The notes beneath the pieces were generated by a model. The model did no database searches and was not told where the DNA came from. It was given only the letters and a program-made list of their open reading frames with translations. Shown piece by piece: positions 13,410 through 25,791 of a DNA stretch of 64,000 nt (positions within the stretch are counted from its first letter, which is position 1; each line of letters starts with the position of its first letter). This DNA comes from Campylorhamphus procurvoides (lineage: Eukaryota; Chordata; Aves; Passeriformes; Dendrocolaptidae), in the NCBI GenBank assembly GCA_013396655.1, contig WBMV01006439.1, positions 930,001 through 994,000 of the forward strand, given 5' to 3'. The translations under genes were made by a program, and so were the position numbers.

Positions 13410-14423
13410 GAACGTCCCCTGGTGACAGTGAACAAAATCCAATGCATTTTAGGCAATATAAAGACTGAAGAGTGTATAAATCAGTCAACAATTTCAAAGA
13501 AAGCCTGCTGACTTTGCAAGTGACAACAGCCCTTCCAAAAAACCCTAACTGAATCTAGACTGAAAACTTAATATTCAAATCCATTTGGTAAAATGGTGAA
13601 GGCAATCACTACGGAATATTTATGAGTCCAACCACTCCAAATAAGGAAAAACAAAAAAGCAAAAAATCTAAGGCAAAATCAGACCAATCATTTTAAACAC
13701 TTTCAGAGATCTGTATGAAGAATATATATATGGGGGGTACTTGTAAAATACTTAAATGCTATACACGTTAAGATTATAGATTAAACAAAAATGCAAACAA
13801 AAATATATAAAGACTATTGCTACCATTTTACTTAATTTGAAGTTTTACTTAATTTGAAGTTTTCTTAAAATTAATAAAAAGAAGATTATTAAACACCTCA
13901 GGATCTGACCAGTAGCTCCTAACAGTTATCAGAATAATTAATGAATATTGATGTGAAACACAATACTTTCAGTTACCTGTGTAAAATTGTTGTGGTCTAC
14001 GGCTAAGTTAATAGTGGTAGAATTATAAGCTTTTCAGGTAATTAAATCAGCTTTCACTTGTATTTGTGTTTCTTGTCTGGATTTCTTGGTGATGTATAAG
14101 ACAAACTCTGGGGTAGCTTTCTGCACAGTTATGGCCAATTGTACATGTCCAGTGTAAGACTTTCCTTATGAAGTCCTTATAAAGACGTGGCTTCATTCAT
14201 TTTCCATTCCCTCTGTCAGAAAATCACTGAGGGTCTATCTCCTGAATCTTGGACCTATTTCATAAAACAGTTATGGCCTTAATTTTCTCTTGGTCTAAGT
14301 AAGGCATTTGCTCTTTTGTTCAGAAGAGGAGGCCAATATGGGGACAAAGTGTCTCAACAACACAATTAGATGGAAGGTGTCTCAGCAATTTGTAAGTGAA
14401 AACAAATTGAGTGTAGCAGTTGC
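13410..14423. other. Unannotated sequence with a 17-mer tandem repeat
   Basis: No gene was seen. The 17-bp unit ttttacttaatttgaag occurs twice, perfectly, at 13826-13842 and 13843-13859, with a partial third copy. The rest is ordinary AT-rich sequence. Confidence 0.6.
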
Positions 14424-15192
14424 TGGAGGCTAGAGGGCTGACCTAGAAGGGCCATAACAAAGTTTGGTAAAGCCAAATGCAGAATCTTCTGCCTGGGGTG
14501 GAGTAAGTCAAGTCTTATAGCTTTGGGGCCAAGTAACTATGGAGCAGCTCTGTAGAAGAGTATTTAGAAGTCATAGCACTTTGGATATGTGTCAGCAATG
14601 CAGCCCTCTGGTGATGAAGATTAAGCACATACTGGACTGCATTACCAAGAACGCACATAAGGAGTGGAGGGAAATGTCTTTCCATCTGTATTCAGTGCTC
14701 ACTGGGCTGCATCTGGAGAAATGTATCCAGTTTTGGGCTCTCAGTGCAATAAAGACATTGAAAAACTGCACCACATCCTGAGGAAAATCCCCAAGATGGG
14801 TAGAAGGCTGGAGCATATGATATACACGAAGAAGATGAGGAAGCAAGGCTTATTGATTTTGGAAAAGACAGAGTTAAAAGATATTAACTTTATGTACAAA
14901 TGGGAGTGGCAAAGAGACAGAGACAGACTGTACTTCAGGACACAAATCTTAAGGACAAGAGACTTCAAGGGAAGTTCTTTTTCAATAAAAAGAAAAATGT
15001 TTACTACGGAGAGGTTTAAACCCTGGGACAGCTGACTGCAGAGTTTGTGGAATCCCCATCCTTGGAAATGTTCAAAAGTCAAGACAACACTGAGCAACCT
15101 GCTCTGACCCTAAAGTGAGGTCTGATTTTGGGCTGGAAACTGGATCAGATAATCTCCGTAGGCTGTCAACAATCCAGATTGTGCTGTTCCTC
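14424..15192 (+). mobile_element. CR1 LINE 3' fragment
   Basis: This follows the end of CR1 ORF2 and its 3' UTR on the plus strand. Landmarks in order are gccaaatgcagaatcttc, ccagttttgggctct, aaagacattga, a diverged region, tggaatccccatccttgga, gagcaacctgctctgaccct and finally agataatctccgta. The last corresponds to the conserved 'gatgatctc' near the CR1 terminus. The terminal octamer repeats typical of CR1 are not clear. Several frameshifts and stops show an old 5'-truncated copy. Short reading frames across it are remnants or chance. Confidence 0.9.
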
Positions 15193-15579
15193 TAGGGACA
15201 AAACCTGATCACACACGTCCTCACACAGACACATATGAATCATATTACCATAGGAGTTATCACACACAAACAAAACAAACAAAAAAAAAGTGTAAAATTA
15301 TTATATGCAGATTTTATTTATGACGTGTTTGTCTTTCTCTGGAAATCACATCAGTGATAAAATAAAGCCATAACAGTTAAGATGAAGCTTCTTCCTTTAA
15401 AATGCTCACAAAATTTCAAACAGGACACTACTTATTCCAGCAGAATATTTCCCAAGGAACAAAGTATGACTATCCTTCCACACTTAATGAAATGAGCTTA
15501 ACATGTAAATGCTTAATGTCTTGCAGAGCCATTTATGTTGGTGAAAAAGAAATATTAATTGCCTTTTCTTTTTATTTAG
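15193..15579. other. Unannotated AT-rich sequence
   Basis: Nothing recognised apart from an A-rich run with caaac repeats around 15262-15290. The segment ends in the acceptor-like pyrimidine tract of the candidate exon at 15580. Confidence 0.55.
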
Positions 15580-15660
15580 AGTGTCTTGAAGTTCTGTTTA
15601 CATATAAGTTGCAAAATGACAACACTATAAAAAATAATGGAGAGTCGGGAGTACTTGAAA
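15580..15660 (+). other. Candidate 81-bp exon (not identified)
   Basis: A strong acceptor (gccttttctttttatttag) ends at 15579, and a strong donor (gtaagtaatt) starts at 15661. Between them lie 81 bp, a multiple of three, with one open frame (2 nt, 26 codons, 1 nt) reading CLEVLFTYKLQNDNTIKNNG and on. The other two frames carry stops. I do not recognise the peptide, and no partner exon was found. It could be an exon of an unknown gene or lncRNA, or a pseudoexon arising by chance. Confidence 0.18.
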
Positions 15661-16274
15661 GTAAGTAATTAGGATTTTATGTCTAGTGGTTTTTCATTTT
15701 CATATTTATCTTTATGTTTGATGCCTTCTCCTTTTGCTACAAAATTGTTTTCAAATGAGAACCTGCTTAGAATCAATTTTTTTTTCTGTAAACCTAATTA
15801 AACAATTCTGAGAAACCTCAGATGACCACAACTAGGTCAGCAAGCAGCTTATCTGCTCCACTGTGGTAACCTCCAAAGTTTAATATGTACAGATGATCAA
15901 GACCTTGTTTTCAAAATCACAGTCTTCCATTAAAACAAACAAACAAAAAAGCCCACCACTGACCATGGTACACCTTCTTTTGACAGGTAGGATGTACTGG
16001 AATGCTTTTAAGGATCACCTTCAGTCATGATGATACACATATGAATATAAGACTTCTGCTTCTGGTCCCCACTCCAATAGATGTGAGGATTTAGTTCACT
16101 GATGGCTGCTATATTAAGATTCAATTTTTCAATGCACACAACCATTCAAAAAGAATGAAAAACACTACAGCCTATAGAAAGTATAAAATCCTGATTTTCT
16201 TGTGTAAGAAATAATACATGAAAGGCCAAATAATGCTTTCTTTAAGGAAAACCTAAAAATAATATTGTGACTGT

Positions 16275-16306
16275 AAAGGTGTGTTCTAACCAAAGAACAC
16301 ACCTTT
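16275..16306. repeat. Perfect 13-bp inverted repeat, 6-nt loop
   Basis: The arm aaaggtgtgttct (16275-16287) and its exact reverse complement agaacacaccttt (16294-16306) are separated by aaccaa. The structure would form a stable hairpin on either strand. Confidence 0.9.
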
Positions 16307-16363
16307 GGAAATTTGTCAACCACATGCAGAGTTATAATAAGCATTTTAATATATTTTAATACT

Positions 16364-16390
16364 GCTATGAAGTCTTATTGACTTCATAGC
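16364..16390. repeat. Perfect 11-bp inverted repeat, 5-nt loop
   Basis: The arm gctatgaagtc (16364-16374) and its exact complement gacttcatagc (16380-16390) are separated by ttatt. It lies only 57 bp after the preceding hairpin. Confidence 0.9.
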
Positions 16391-18299
16391 AAACATGCTC
16401 TTAAGAACTGCTTTACTTTAAAGATTATAATTCATTATATAAGAAGTAATTTTGTTTAAACATGGCATACTGTCATTCATAAAGGTGGCTGTCAAAAGGA
16501 TACCTTTTAAAGTAACTTTTTGGAAGGCTTTATTCTTTATAAAGAAAAGAGGAGAATTGCTTTCTTTTTTTTTTTTTTTGCGGGGGGGGGTGGTAAAGGA
16601 GAGGGTGTTAATATATTTTATTCACTGTGCTTTCCAAGGAAAATATCCACTCTGGTCTTCCCTGGTTACACAGTTGATCAGAGAGAATGCATAGTGTTAT
16701 GTTTAACTTTTAATCTAAAGGTTTTGTTGTTACTTCATTAATAAAGAATTTCTTTCTTCAAAGTGCTAATTAAAGATAGAATGTATTTTAAAATTCATAG
16801 TTGAAAAAATAAAATTCTACTACCAATTGTACACATAATTTTTGAGTTGTTGATTTGGGGCATTTTTTTTTAGTATTTTTTTTATTATAACTAATTTGAC
16901 AGACACGACTCCATTACAGACGGGCTCCCAAAAGAAGCTGTGATGGTGGAGGTGTGGTATTCAGAAACCACAAGGGAGTACCCAAGTGCAACACTGAAAC
17001 TGGGCATGCTCAAAGCAGGTTTCACAGACACAAATGTGATGTGTCCATGCAAACCTCCAAAATCTTTATTTATAGGACCTATACCAATGTTTCTGTGAAG
17101 ATGATAAACTGACTTCTTAAGTATAATTGTGTTAAGCCTCCCAAAGTTTATTAAATGTTTTGGAGGGACAAGCAAATAGGAATAAAAATCTCTATTGAAA
17201 AATTTAATTCCAGAGATTTTTTTTTCAGGCTTTCTTTGTGAGTTATGAAAGTGAAGAAGAAAACAAACAAATTTATTTCCCACCTTCTCAATTACTTGTT
17301 AAAAATCAAGCAGAAATTCTGTTGTTCTCAGTTCCACAGCACTTCCTTAGAGAAGCTGGGAAAGTTGGGATCCTGTTGATGCTTGAGAAGTTTTCGATAG
17401 ATGCAGTAATTCTGGAGGGCAGTTGTTGACTAATTTATTATTGTTCACTGATCTGTAAGACAGCAGCGTTCTTGGCGCTGGATATGTTAGTATAACAAGC
17501 AGACCCATTTGATGTAGCAGCAGTAAATATTACATGAGGTTGATCATTAGTGGGTCTTTTCAGTTCACACTGGCAGAACGCTGACAGATCTCCCACAGTT
17601 CAGTAAGGTATTAGACATTTTTCGTATCACTTGTCCATTTTATCAGATTTATTTAAAAGTCAGAAATTTAAATTTCTCCTTGCATTTTGTAAAGGTTGAT
17701 TTGTTGAGAAACACTGTTATAGATCTGAATTACTACTGTCTAAATGTATGTATTTTATATTGGTTTTCAGTGTATTTTTCCACCTGAAGAAGGAAAAAAT
17801 GATCAGAGAAAAACTTCACTGGCAAATACACTCTAGAGTACATACTCATGTATAAATATGAAAAGAGATAGTTTAACTTGGTATTTCCTCATGTTCAGGA
17901 ATGAAATTACATATATAATATTACAAGGCAATGAGAAAGATTCTGATAATCCTACTTCTGTTCTTTTCAGGTTTAATTTTATCTCTTCTGAATAAACAGA
18001 GAAATATTTTAACTAAAACAATCAAAATAAACTACAATTAACTTATTTTCAAATCAGGAATGCCAAAAAATTTGAGAGGTATTATTGGCTTAGATTCAGT
18101 AAGAAGGTTGAGCTGGGTTTTAAAATTAGACTGATACCCAAGGAATTTTCATCTGAAAAATGAGAAATATGATTTAAATCATGTCTGTCTGAACAGGCAA
18201 TTGATTCCAGGTTTCAAGAATGTCTTGCTTCCTGCAATACACAGGCACTGAGACAAAATAAAAGGATTTAGCAGCCTTCTTCCTAAGTCCTGATGAAAT

Positions 18300-18547
18300 T
18301 GAATTGTTTTTAAGTAGGATAGAGTTAATTTTCTTCATAGCAGCTGTGTGGAGATGGCTGAACACCTGCCTGTGAGTGAATTCTTTATTTTGCTTTGCTC
18401 ACAAGTACAGTTTTTTTGCTTTACTGTCTTTATCTCAGCTCATGAGTTTTCTCACTTCTTCCCTTCCAATTCTCAACACAACCATTTGAGGGGAAATGAG
18501 CAAGTCCTTTTTTGTGGCTTAGCTGCAACAGGGGTTAAACCACAACA
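18300..18547 (-). mobile_element. Deleted solo LTR, TGTTGTGGTTTAACCCC type
   Basis: Read on the minus strand, this starts TGTTGTGGTTTAACCCC, a start I know from abundant bird ERV LTRs (usually TGTCGTGGTTTAACCCC). It continues through gagaaaactcatgagctgag and ggtgttcagccatctcc, then jumps to ctatgaagaaaattaactc, which normally lies close to the 3' end. The central part, including the promoter region, is therefore missing. An AATAAA-type sequence lies at 18384-18389 on the minus strand. No target duplication is visible at its ends. Family recognition rests on memory of bird genomes and is not a search result. Confidence 0.75.
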
Positions 18548-18559
18548 CGGGTAATGTGA

Positions 18560-19192
18560 TGTTAGGATCTGGTTATTAAAAGATGCCTCTGCCTGATTTA
18601 AGGTGCAACTAAGACCATATGCTAAAGTCAATAGTATGTTTTTTGTTTAACAGTAAATACAAGGCAGAGAGATAAAGAGAGAGAGAAAAAGAAGGAGAGA
18701 GAGAGAGAGAGAGAAGGATGTGGGGGAAAAAAGAGACTAAGAGAGAGACAGAGATTAAATAAATAGTTTAAATTATCACCATTACATGGATTCCAGCAAC
18801 ATCCCATCAGGTTCTTTTGGTCTTCTCGCTGGTGAGGGTCCCAAAGTCATGCTTCTGAGATACCACTTTTATACTGTTTCCACAACTGCAGATGGCATGG
18901 GTATAAACAATTGTTTTCTTTCCCATAGTTTATACACTGGAATTTTGTTTGGTGTGCTAATTTCAAATCTTCAACTTCATTTAGGTCTAGAATTAACACC
19001 TTCTTTTCTCACAGTTTTTCACTGTGGGAATTTTTGTTCTGGTAGGTTACGCACATTTGCCCTGCCAGGCCTGGTTCCTGTTGTTGCCACCTGGTCTTAT
19101 CACAAGTTCCTGTCTTGATGGTTTATCTTATGGGAATTTCCTTCTTTGACAGTGTTTTGAGACAATATATGGCATTCTTGAAGTCCTCTCCA
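18560..19192 (-). mobile_element. Probable LTR, family shared with 43396-43792
   Basis: On the minus strand the block runs from TGGAGAGG (19192) to TCCTAACA (18560). It has a TATAAAA box at 18867-18873 followed about 80 bp later by tgctggaatccatg and then a long CT-rich tract (18660-18760), as expected for R-U5. The 4-bp sequence GTGA occurs directly outside both ends (18556-18559 and 19193-19196). It may be the target duplication, but a 4-bp match is weak evidence. About 100 bp (18741-18840) is clearly related to 43424-43526. No coding region is present. Confidence 0.6.
18660..18760 (+). repeat. GA-rich low-complexity tract
   Basis: Repeated gagaga and gagagagaca units on the plus strand, lying inside the LTR above. 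A shorter version occurs at the same place in the related LTR at 43.4 kb. Confidence 0.85.
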
Positions 19193-19309
19193 GTGAGTAC
19201 CTTGATTGGCATGCCTGGATGCCTGAGTATCATTGTCTAATTCTGGGCATTTGGGACTTTTCAGAAAAAAAGGAGGAAGGTGGCATTGTGACTTCGAATC
19301 TCCATTATC

Positions 19310-19449
19310 AAAATCAGAATCATACTCTGAGCTGGAAGGGACCCACGATGATCATCAAGTCCAGTTCTTAAGTGAATGGCCCATACAGGGATCAAAGCCA
19401 CAATCTTGGTGTTATTAGCACCATGTTCTACCAACTGAGCTAATCCCCA
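19310..19449 (-). mobile_element. tRNA-Ile/CR1 SINE (TguSINE1-like)
   Basis: On the minus strand the head (19449-19377) is a degenerate isoleucine tRNA. The A box tagctcagttgg (19431-19442) is intact. The anticodon loop CTAATAA places AAT at 19414-19416. The B box reads ggctttgatccc (19388-19399, one or two changes from consensus), and the acceptor-side end matches tRNA-Ile. It continues into about 65 bp of CR1 3' end (ggacttgatgatcatcgtgg, then cccttccagctcaga). The same 3' end type is present on the CR1 copy at 36951. This head-plus-tail architecture matches TguSINE1 of zebra finch: transcribed by Pol III, retroposed by CR1 enzymes. It is not a working tRNA gene, because the 5' acceptor arm is lost and bases are missing. 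Confidence 0.88.
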
Positions 19450-22400
19450 TCAGAAATCATAGCTGTTTTGAAATAAAGGCATTAAAAGCAACCTACTCCA
19501 GATTTTATCAGCCAAATTTCACTCTCCCTCTTCTCCTAAATATTTTTTTATATATATAAAGGAGGTAGAAGTATATTCAAATGGTTTTTTTTTTCAAGTA
19601 ATACATTAAACAAAGTTATATTTTAAGATTTTTTAACATAATTTACTTCCTCTGTTCAAAATATTATGTCTAACTTAAAGAGAGTAAAGAACAGTTAGAG
19701 TCTGTAAAGAATGGACAGTTCTTTGGCAATTTAAATTTAATTAATATTTCTACACGGTCTTCCATCCTGAATGATACTTAGTGAATTACAAATCAGTAGT
19801 TTCAGTTACAATTACAATTTCTTCAGTTTTCCAGTTGGTGTAACAGATGTGTCTTTTAGGAAGCAGTAGTTACTGGTACTAACAATTACAGGTTCCTGAC
19901 ACCACTGCCATACTGGCACAGACCTTTGGTCCACCAAGCCCAAACCACTGCCCATGAGAAGCTCTTCCTGAAGAAATTCTCTGCAAGAAGATATCAAGTG
20001 CATCCACACATGGTTTTTTTCTGCATGCCTTACTGTAGTAGTGTAATGTAGTACCAGCCTTGTGAGTCTCTACAAAGTCCTGGGCTGCATCAGCTGCAGC
20101 ATCATATGTACACAGCTGATCATACTTTGCTTAGTTTATATACTGTGGTGGCAGCAAGGGTGAGGATCCAAGGAAAGGCCAATGAGAATCGCTCATAAGG
20201 CCTCACTGATGGAGAAACCCCATCCTCCCTCCCTTGTCCTGTGTGAAAAACATGTATAGCATGTACACTTGAACTTTTCTGACTCAAAATCGGAAGTACG
20301 TCCTGCAAAACCCAAGTTAAACCTCATTTTTGGTCCAATGTTGCCACAGTTGCAACTATGTAGTGCCTCCCCCAAAACTACTTGCAATTTGTTTCTGTCA
20401 AAATTGGCTGTTACCCTAAGTAGCTACATGTATTCTTTGCAAACCCACCTCGAATGACAATGACAATACCCTGGTTTGTAAAGGACTATCTTTGCCTGCT
20501 ACACAGCACTCTCCATTTGCCCTCTTCATTGCTGTTAGAAACTTTTTCAAAGGCAGCCGTGAAGTGTAAATGTTCCTTGTGAACATTAAAATGTCATTTC
20601 AGCGCTTGTCTGGGTATTATTGATTTCATCTAACAAGTAGGTCAAAGTCTCTGGAGACCAGTGCTGTGTAATTACTCTGTGACACAACCAGCCAACACTA
20701 CTCTGGACAGAAGCTTTTTGATCATAATCAATACCGAGTCTACTTTTTTCATGCTCAAATTTCCTTCAATAAAATATGGGCATGGATGACATAAAACTGG
20801 CAGGTGATATTATTTCCACTTTGAAAGTCAGACCCTCATATCACCTCATTAGGAAGTGATATGCTTTTTGAATTTGAAGTGATGTGCTTTTTTGCTTTAT
20901 ATCAGACTCATTCTTTTAGCTCAGTGAAAGCTTTTGTGTTTTACCCTGTATGTTGTTTGATGTCCTAAATTGATTTTATTTTCAATTTCAGCAAATTACT
21001 TCAGTTTCCATTTCCTATTTGGAAACACTGGGAGAAACCTCAACAGTAAAATATAAAACAGTAAAATCATAGTTTAGTGTCTTTCCACAGTGAGGAACTA
21101 ATAAAAGACTATACTACACTAAGTGGTAATGGACTTGTAATACATATATATATATATTTAAAGTATACATATTTGGAGAGCTAGAGTAGTAAGAGGGTGC
21201 TCATGAAGTATGGATGTCTTTATGAATAAAAAAGGGAGGAAAACAAAGTCTCCAAACATTTTTTGCAGAATATAGAATAGTGTAAAACTGGTATATATGT
21301 GTGAGAAATTAACCCAAAATTTTTCTCAGTAAATGTGTGTTATAATATTTTATGTATTCAAAAAATCTTTTTTTCTTCAGGATTTCACATTATCTCTCCT
21401 GAGCTGAACTTGAAATTCAGACATAAACACATTAGGCATGTTTTAGAAGGAAAATTATATCCCTGAAACAAAAGTAGTGAAATGAATCCACAGCATCTTG
21501 CCTGTCCACTATCCATCAGAAAATCAAAGATTGGCAGGACATGTGACCTTTGCCTCTGGATTCAGCCTGGACATATCCAAGGTTGAAGCCTGAAGTAAGG
21601 TTTAACTTCAACTCACACTCATCTCTCACTGGAGTCAATAGAGAATGATGAAAATACATGTTGCACTAGATATCCATGACTTTTAACTATCTTGACTAGT
21701 AAAGAAGCCTACCTTGACATTTACCCTACTTCAGACAAGGTTGGGATTTTCCATTGCATCAATTGTACATTTAGCTGGGGTAGGGAGATGTAGTATCTGT
21801 ATTTCAAATTTGGAAGGATTATCTAAGATTATGAAAATAAAATTAGCAGTGAATTTACTATGTCCTTTACTACATATTACTTCTGGAACAGGGAACAGAT
21901 TCAAAACCCTTCACATGTTCTGATCTTCCAGGCTACTTTACCTATAGCCATGAAAAATAACATGTAAAAATATGTATATGTTACAGTGTCACATTCAGAA
22001 GAACAAAAATGTTTCTTCCTGCTACATCCCACACTACATTTAGGTTATCAAATTGAAAAGAAAATTATGTGACTTCTTCCTGAACTTTTTGACATTACAA
22101 ATAAGCCTACAAAGCAATTTTTCTTTCTTCACTTTTTAATTTAAGGATCATTAGGCATTCATATTGCACATTTTGTTACATGGCTGGGCAAGAATTAACA
22201 CTTCAAAAAAGAAAGAAACTTCAATTCAGACAGGGAGAAGCATAGCTTTTTTTAATACTTTAATACATAGCTTCCAAAATAATACACTTTTTGTCAGTAA
22301 TGTGAGGATCTCAACAATAGGCACTTCTTTTCAGGTTTTATCTGGAACTTCGTTTTTTTTTATTCTCTGCATTTCATAACTCAAAATCTGGCAAGATGCT

Positions 22401-25400
22401 GGGTTTGTATGGGACTGAAGAGGAAGTTATTCTTTAACCTGTCAGTGGGATGTCCCTAATAATCTACTGCCATACTTAATGTTGAACTTCTGTAAACAGG
22501 TGATGCAAGACAGTAAAGACAGTCCTGCAAATACAGCATCCTACAGGTGATACATTTAGTTCTGCTTGAAAAGAATACACAATGAGAAAATTAAATTTGT
22601 CTAATTTCTAATACAAATTCCAACAGTCTGACACAATTATACATGTGCTTCTTCTTTTACCTATAAAACAATGAAATTAGGCTTTAGCTTGTCAGGGTTC
22701 CAACATTACAAATACTAATACCAATTTGATGTATGTATATGAGACTATGATGCTGCTGAAAGTAATTTTTAGTATTTACAATTCAGTAAAAAGCCACAGT
22801 GCTTGAGAGGGCCTGGTTGCAATTCGTCTGGTTTTTTTTTATTATTCAGTTTTAGCTTCTAACTTGACATTTCTTTGTTCAAATCAGCTAGTAGGAGGAA
22901 TAACTGCATTGTATCCTCTTCCCCAAAACTCTAGGGAAAGTGGTTACGAAACTTCCAACTATGTCATGTGTTCTTACTGTTTTCTAAACTAATGGATTTA
23001 GCATCAAAATGCTGCTCAAAATTGAGTACTATTTAGTGCATTAATTCCATCTGGGACTGTTGATAATTACATTCCAGTATGATTTCCTCAAAGATATCAC
23101 ACAGACCCTTGATAAACAGCTGAGGAGAAAAATCAGGGGATTAAGTGTAATTATAGCAAAGTGGTTTGCTATTAAACTAATTGAATAAAAAGTAATTGGA
23201 TTATGTATGATCTTCAGCTGCTCACAGACTTTAAACATTAATTATCATACTTCTCATTCAAAAATGGATGAACATTGGATGAACATTAGCTATCTTGACA
23301 CTATCAAAGCAGGAGAAACAAAATACAAAATATTTGTGCTGAGTGTAATGCCCAGTGTTATTATAGTACAAAAACAAAGGCCCAGTTTGGTTATGTTAAA
23401 CTTTTTATTTTTCATTTACATTCTATTTAACTGTTGCTCCCTGACTGAAAAATTCATGATAACTGGCAAAATTTCTTCTTGTTAAACAATTAACAACATT
23501 ACATTCAATAAGAAAAATCTGACTACATAATTTTGTCTAAAAGATTTTTAAATAAAAATATGTAGAAATCACATTGTGTGTTGGACCAAGTAAAAAAAAA
23601 TATTTGGTTATTCTACTATATTATTGGACTATGGATATACAAGGTATAAAGCTCTATTATTTTAAAATGTACTGTTATTAAAATCTATATATTTTTAATT
23701 CATTATCCACAAAGAAATAATTTTTAGAGTAAAAAATGAAGCACTTTTTTGATGTTAAATGGACATGGAGGCTAGGTGAGAATTTCCTTTAAAAATTATT
23801 CCTTAAATACAATTAAAAAAATGTTGAGGAAAGATTAATATTAAGAAAAAAATCCTCAAACAAAAATACATTTTCCCCTAAATGCATTGAAATAGCTTTC
23901 AATGGCAATGATGATGAAAATGATGATTGTGATAATGATGTGATTGCATAATTAGTTCAAACTAAATAACACAAATGCAAAAAGAAATCTCGAAGAAAGA
24001 TTTAACTTGAGCATTCAGAGAAGTAAGTATTTTGTGAATATACCAAATTGTCTGCATGTATACAGGTACTGACCTTTGCAAACATCAGACTTGTTCTTTA
24101 GGGGTTCATTATACCTCATGCCGTGCTTTATGGCTCTCTCTAAACACCACAGTGTGTATGCAGTGGATTATTCTAAAAGGGTCATAACTTCAGAAAATAA
24201 CTGACTGTCTTTCATAAAGACTCAGATTTTTTGATATTATGGATGCTGTGAATTCTGATGTTTAATCAATGAAGGCAGAGATAAAAGGTAATATTGTCAA
24301 TGACAATGCCTAACACAGTTAAACAAGGCCACTGAGGTATTGCTGGAAAACAGAATAAAAGATATAACACACTCAAGCATTGTTCAAAATTTACATGTTG
24401 TGACCTCTGTATCTGTGAAAGGCTCTAATAACATAATAAACTGTCTTGGCTGAAGCAGTAAATACAAACTGATGGAAGGTAAGGGCATTAGTCATAACTT
24501 GAACTAGAGGCAATGAGGATTTTTGGATTAGATGAATTTTCATTGTCTCTGCCTGTTTCTGAGTGGAAAATGCTCTGTGAAGTGGACTCCTAATGATTTA
24601 ACTGGAAGCGAGGCAGCTGGACCCAATGGCTTTCAACATGAGTCAGTTGCCTACCTCTAAAATAATTTTTATTAATCTAAAAGTATATACAGTGTGCTCA
24701 CATTCATATTCTAAGTTTATGTGAAGGGATATCCGGGCTACAATGAACCTATCAACATTTTCATTACATCTACTAGGTGGTTTAAAAAAATTGAATACAA
24801 ATATTTAATTCATTTTGTCATTACTTTGCCTTAATTGATATACATTTCTTATTTTAATGTCTCTTTGGCAATTTCAGGACTATAAACTGACTAGGATTAA
24901 GCTCAAGGAAGTTCCTCCACATTGACCTGGCAAAGAATCCTTCACAGTAGTTGTCCTAAATAAGGCAGCTAGACCACATCGAGCAGGTAGGCTGAGCTTT
25001 CTAAGTAGGATCTACTGCCCTAACAGGGTTAAACTACTTAAAATGTCAGCCTGATTTATTCATCCACTTAAATCCATAAAATATTCTACAAATAAAGCCT
25101 GTATAATCACTCATGCTACTTCCACATCAACTCCACATACAGCTTCAAATCCATCTACATCCTTCCAGCACTTCATCATAGGCCACTGATATCTGAGCAT
25201 TACTGACAGACAATAATGCAAGTGTGGAAGTGGGGGTACTCTATAATTTGAGAACTATTAAAAAGTTCATGAAAAATAAGTCATAGAAAAGATTGTAGAA
25301 ATAATAACACACATTAAAATCAAGTAAAACCATAATAACAAGAAAAGAATGGAACCACGTGCAATTTGTTCTCGGAAATGGAGCAGTTAAATTGATTTAA

Positions 25401-25786
25401 GAGTCAATCAAGTTTACTCCACAGATATAATGAGTCAAGATTTCTCATTGCATGATACATAAAAAGCTTATCTTAAAAGAGTTAATGTTTCAATCTGAAG
25501 AAAAAAGAGTTAATATTCCTACATAATTTACCTATAGTCTCTGGTCATATGAGACTAGTGGGGAGTCAATTTGGACCTTTTCTCCAGAGAAAATATGTCT
25601 AATACTTCTAACGTGGGCAATAAAATTTCAAAGCTTATGCCATACTCATATGTAAGTGAATGAGCCCCCAACTATCCTGTTGATCAATTTGTCAAGCAGA
25701 GCTGCTGAGAATGTTACAACAGAGCAACAGAGACATTATAAAAAAAGTATTAATTTTCAGAAGCATGTTTGAAATATAAGGTAAGA
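19450..25786. other. Unannotated AT-rich sequence
   Basis: About 6.3 kb in which I recognise no element. Somewhat GC-richer stretches at 19860-20010 and 20120-20600 were read on both strands and not identified. An AT dinucleotide run lies at 21141-21162 and a gatgat-rich stretch at 23905-23945. No supported gene. Confidence 0.6.
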
Positions 25787-25791
25787 CCTAC

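Larger units (their letters stand above)
15661..18299. other. Unannotated sequence with hairpins and a poly-T/poly-G run
   Basis: No gene was identified. Contains two perfect hairpins (listed separately) and T15 at 16565-16579 followed closely by G9 at 16582-16590. A locally GC-richer patch around 16903-17098 is open in more than one frame. Confidence 0.6.

Noticed and set aside
16891..17283. 130-codon minus-strand frame
   Set aside because: It overlaps a patch open on both strands, has no domain and shows no splice support on this strand.
19377..19449. tRNA-Ile gene
   Set aside because: It is degenerate in the acceptor stem and B box and is fused to a CR1 tail, so it is the head of a SINE.
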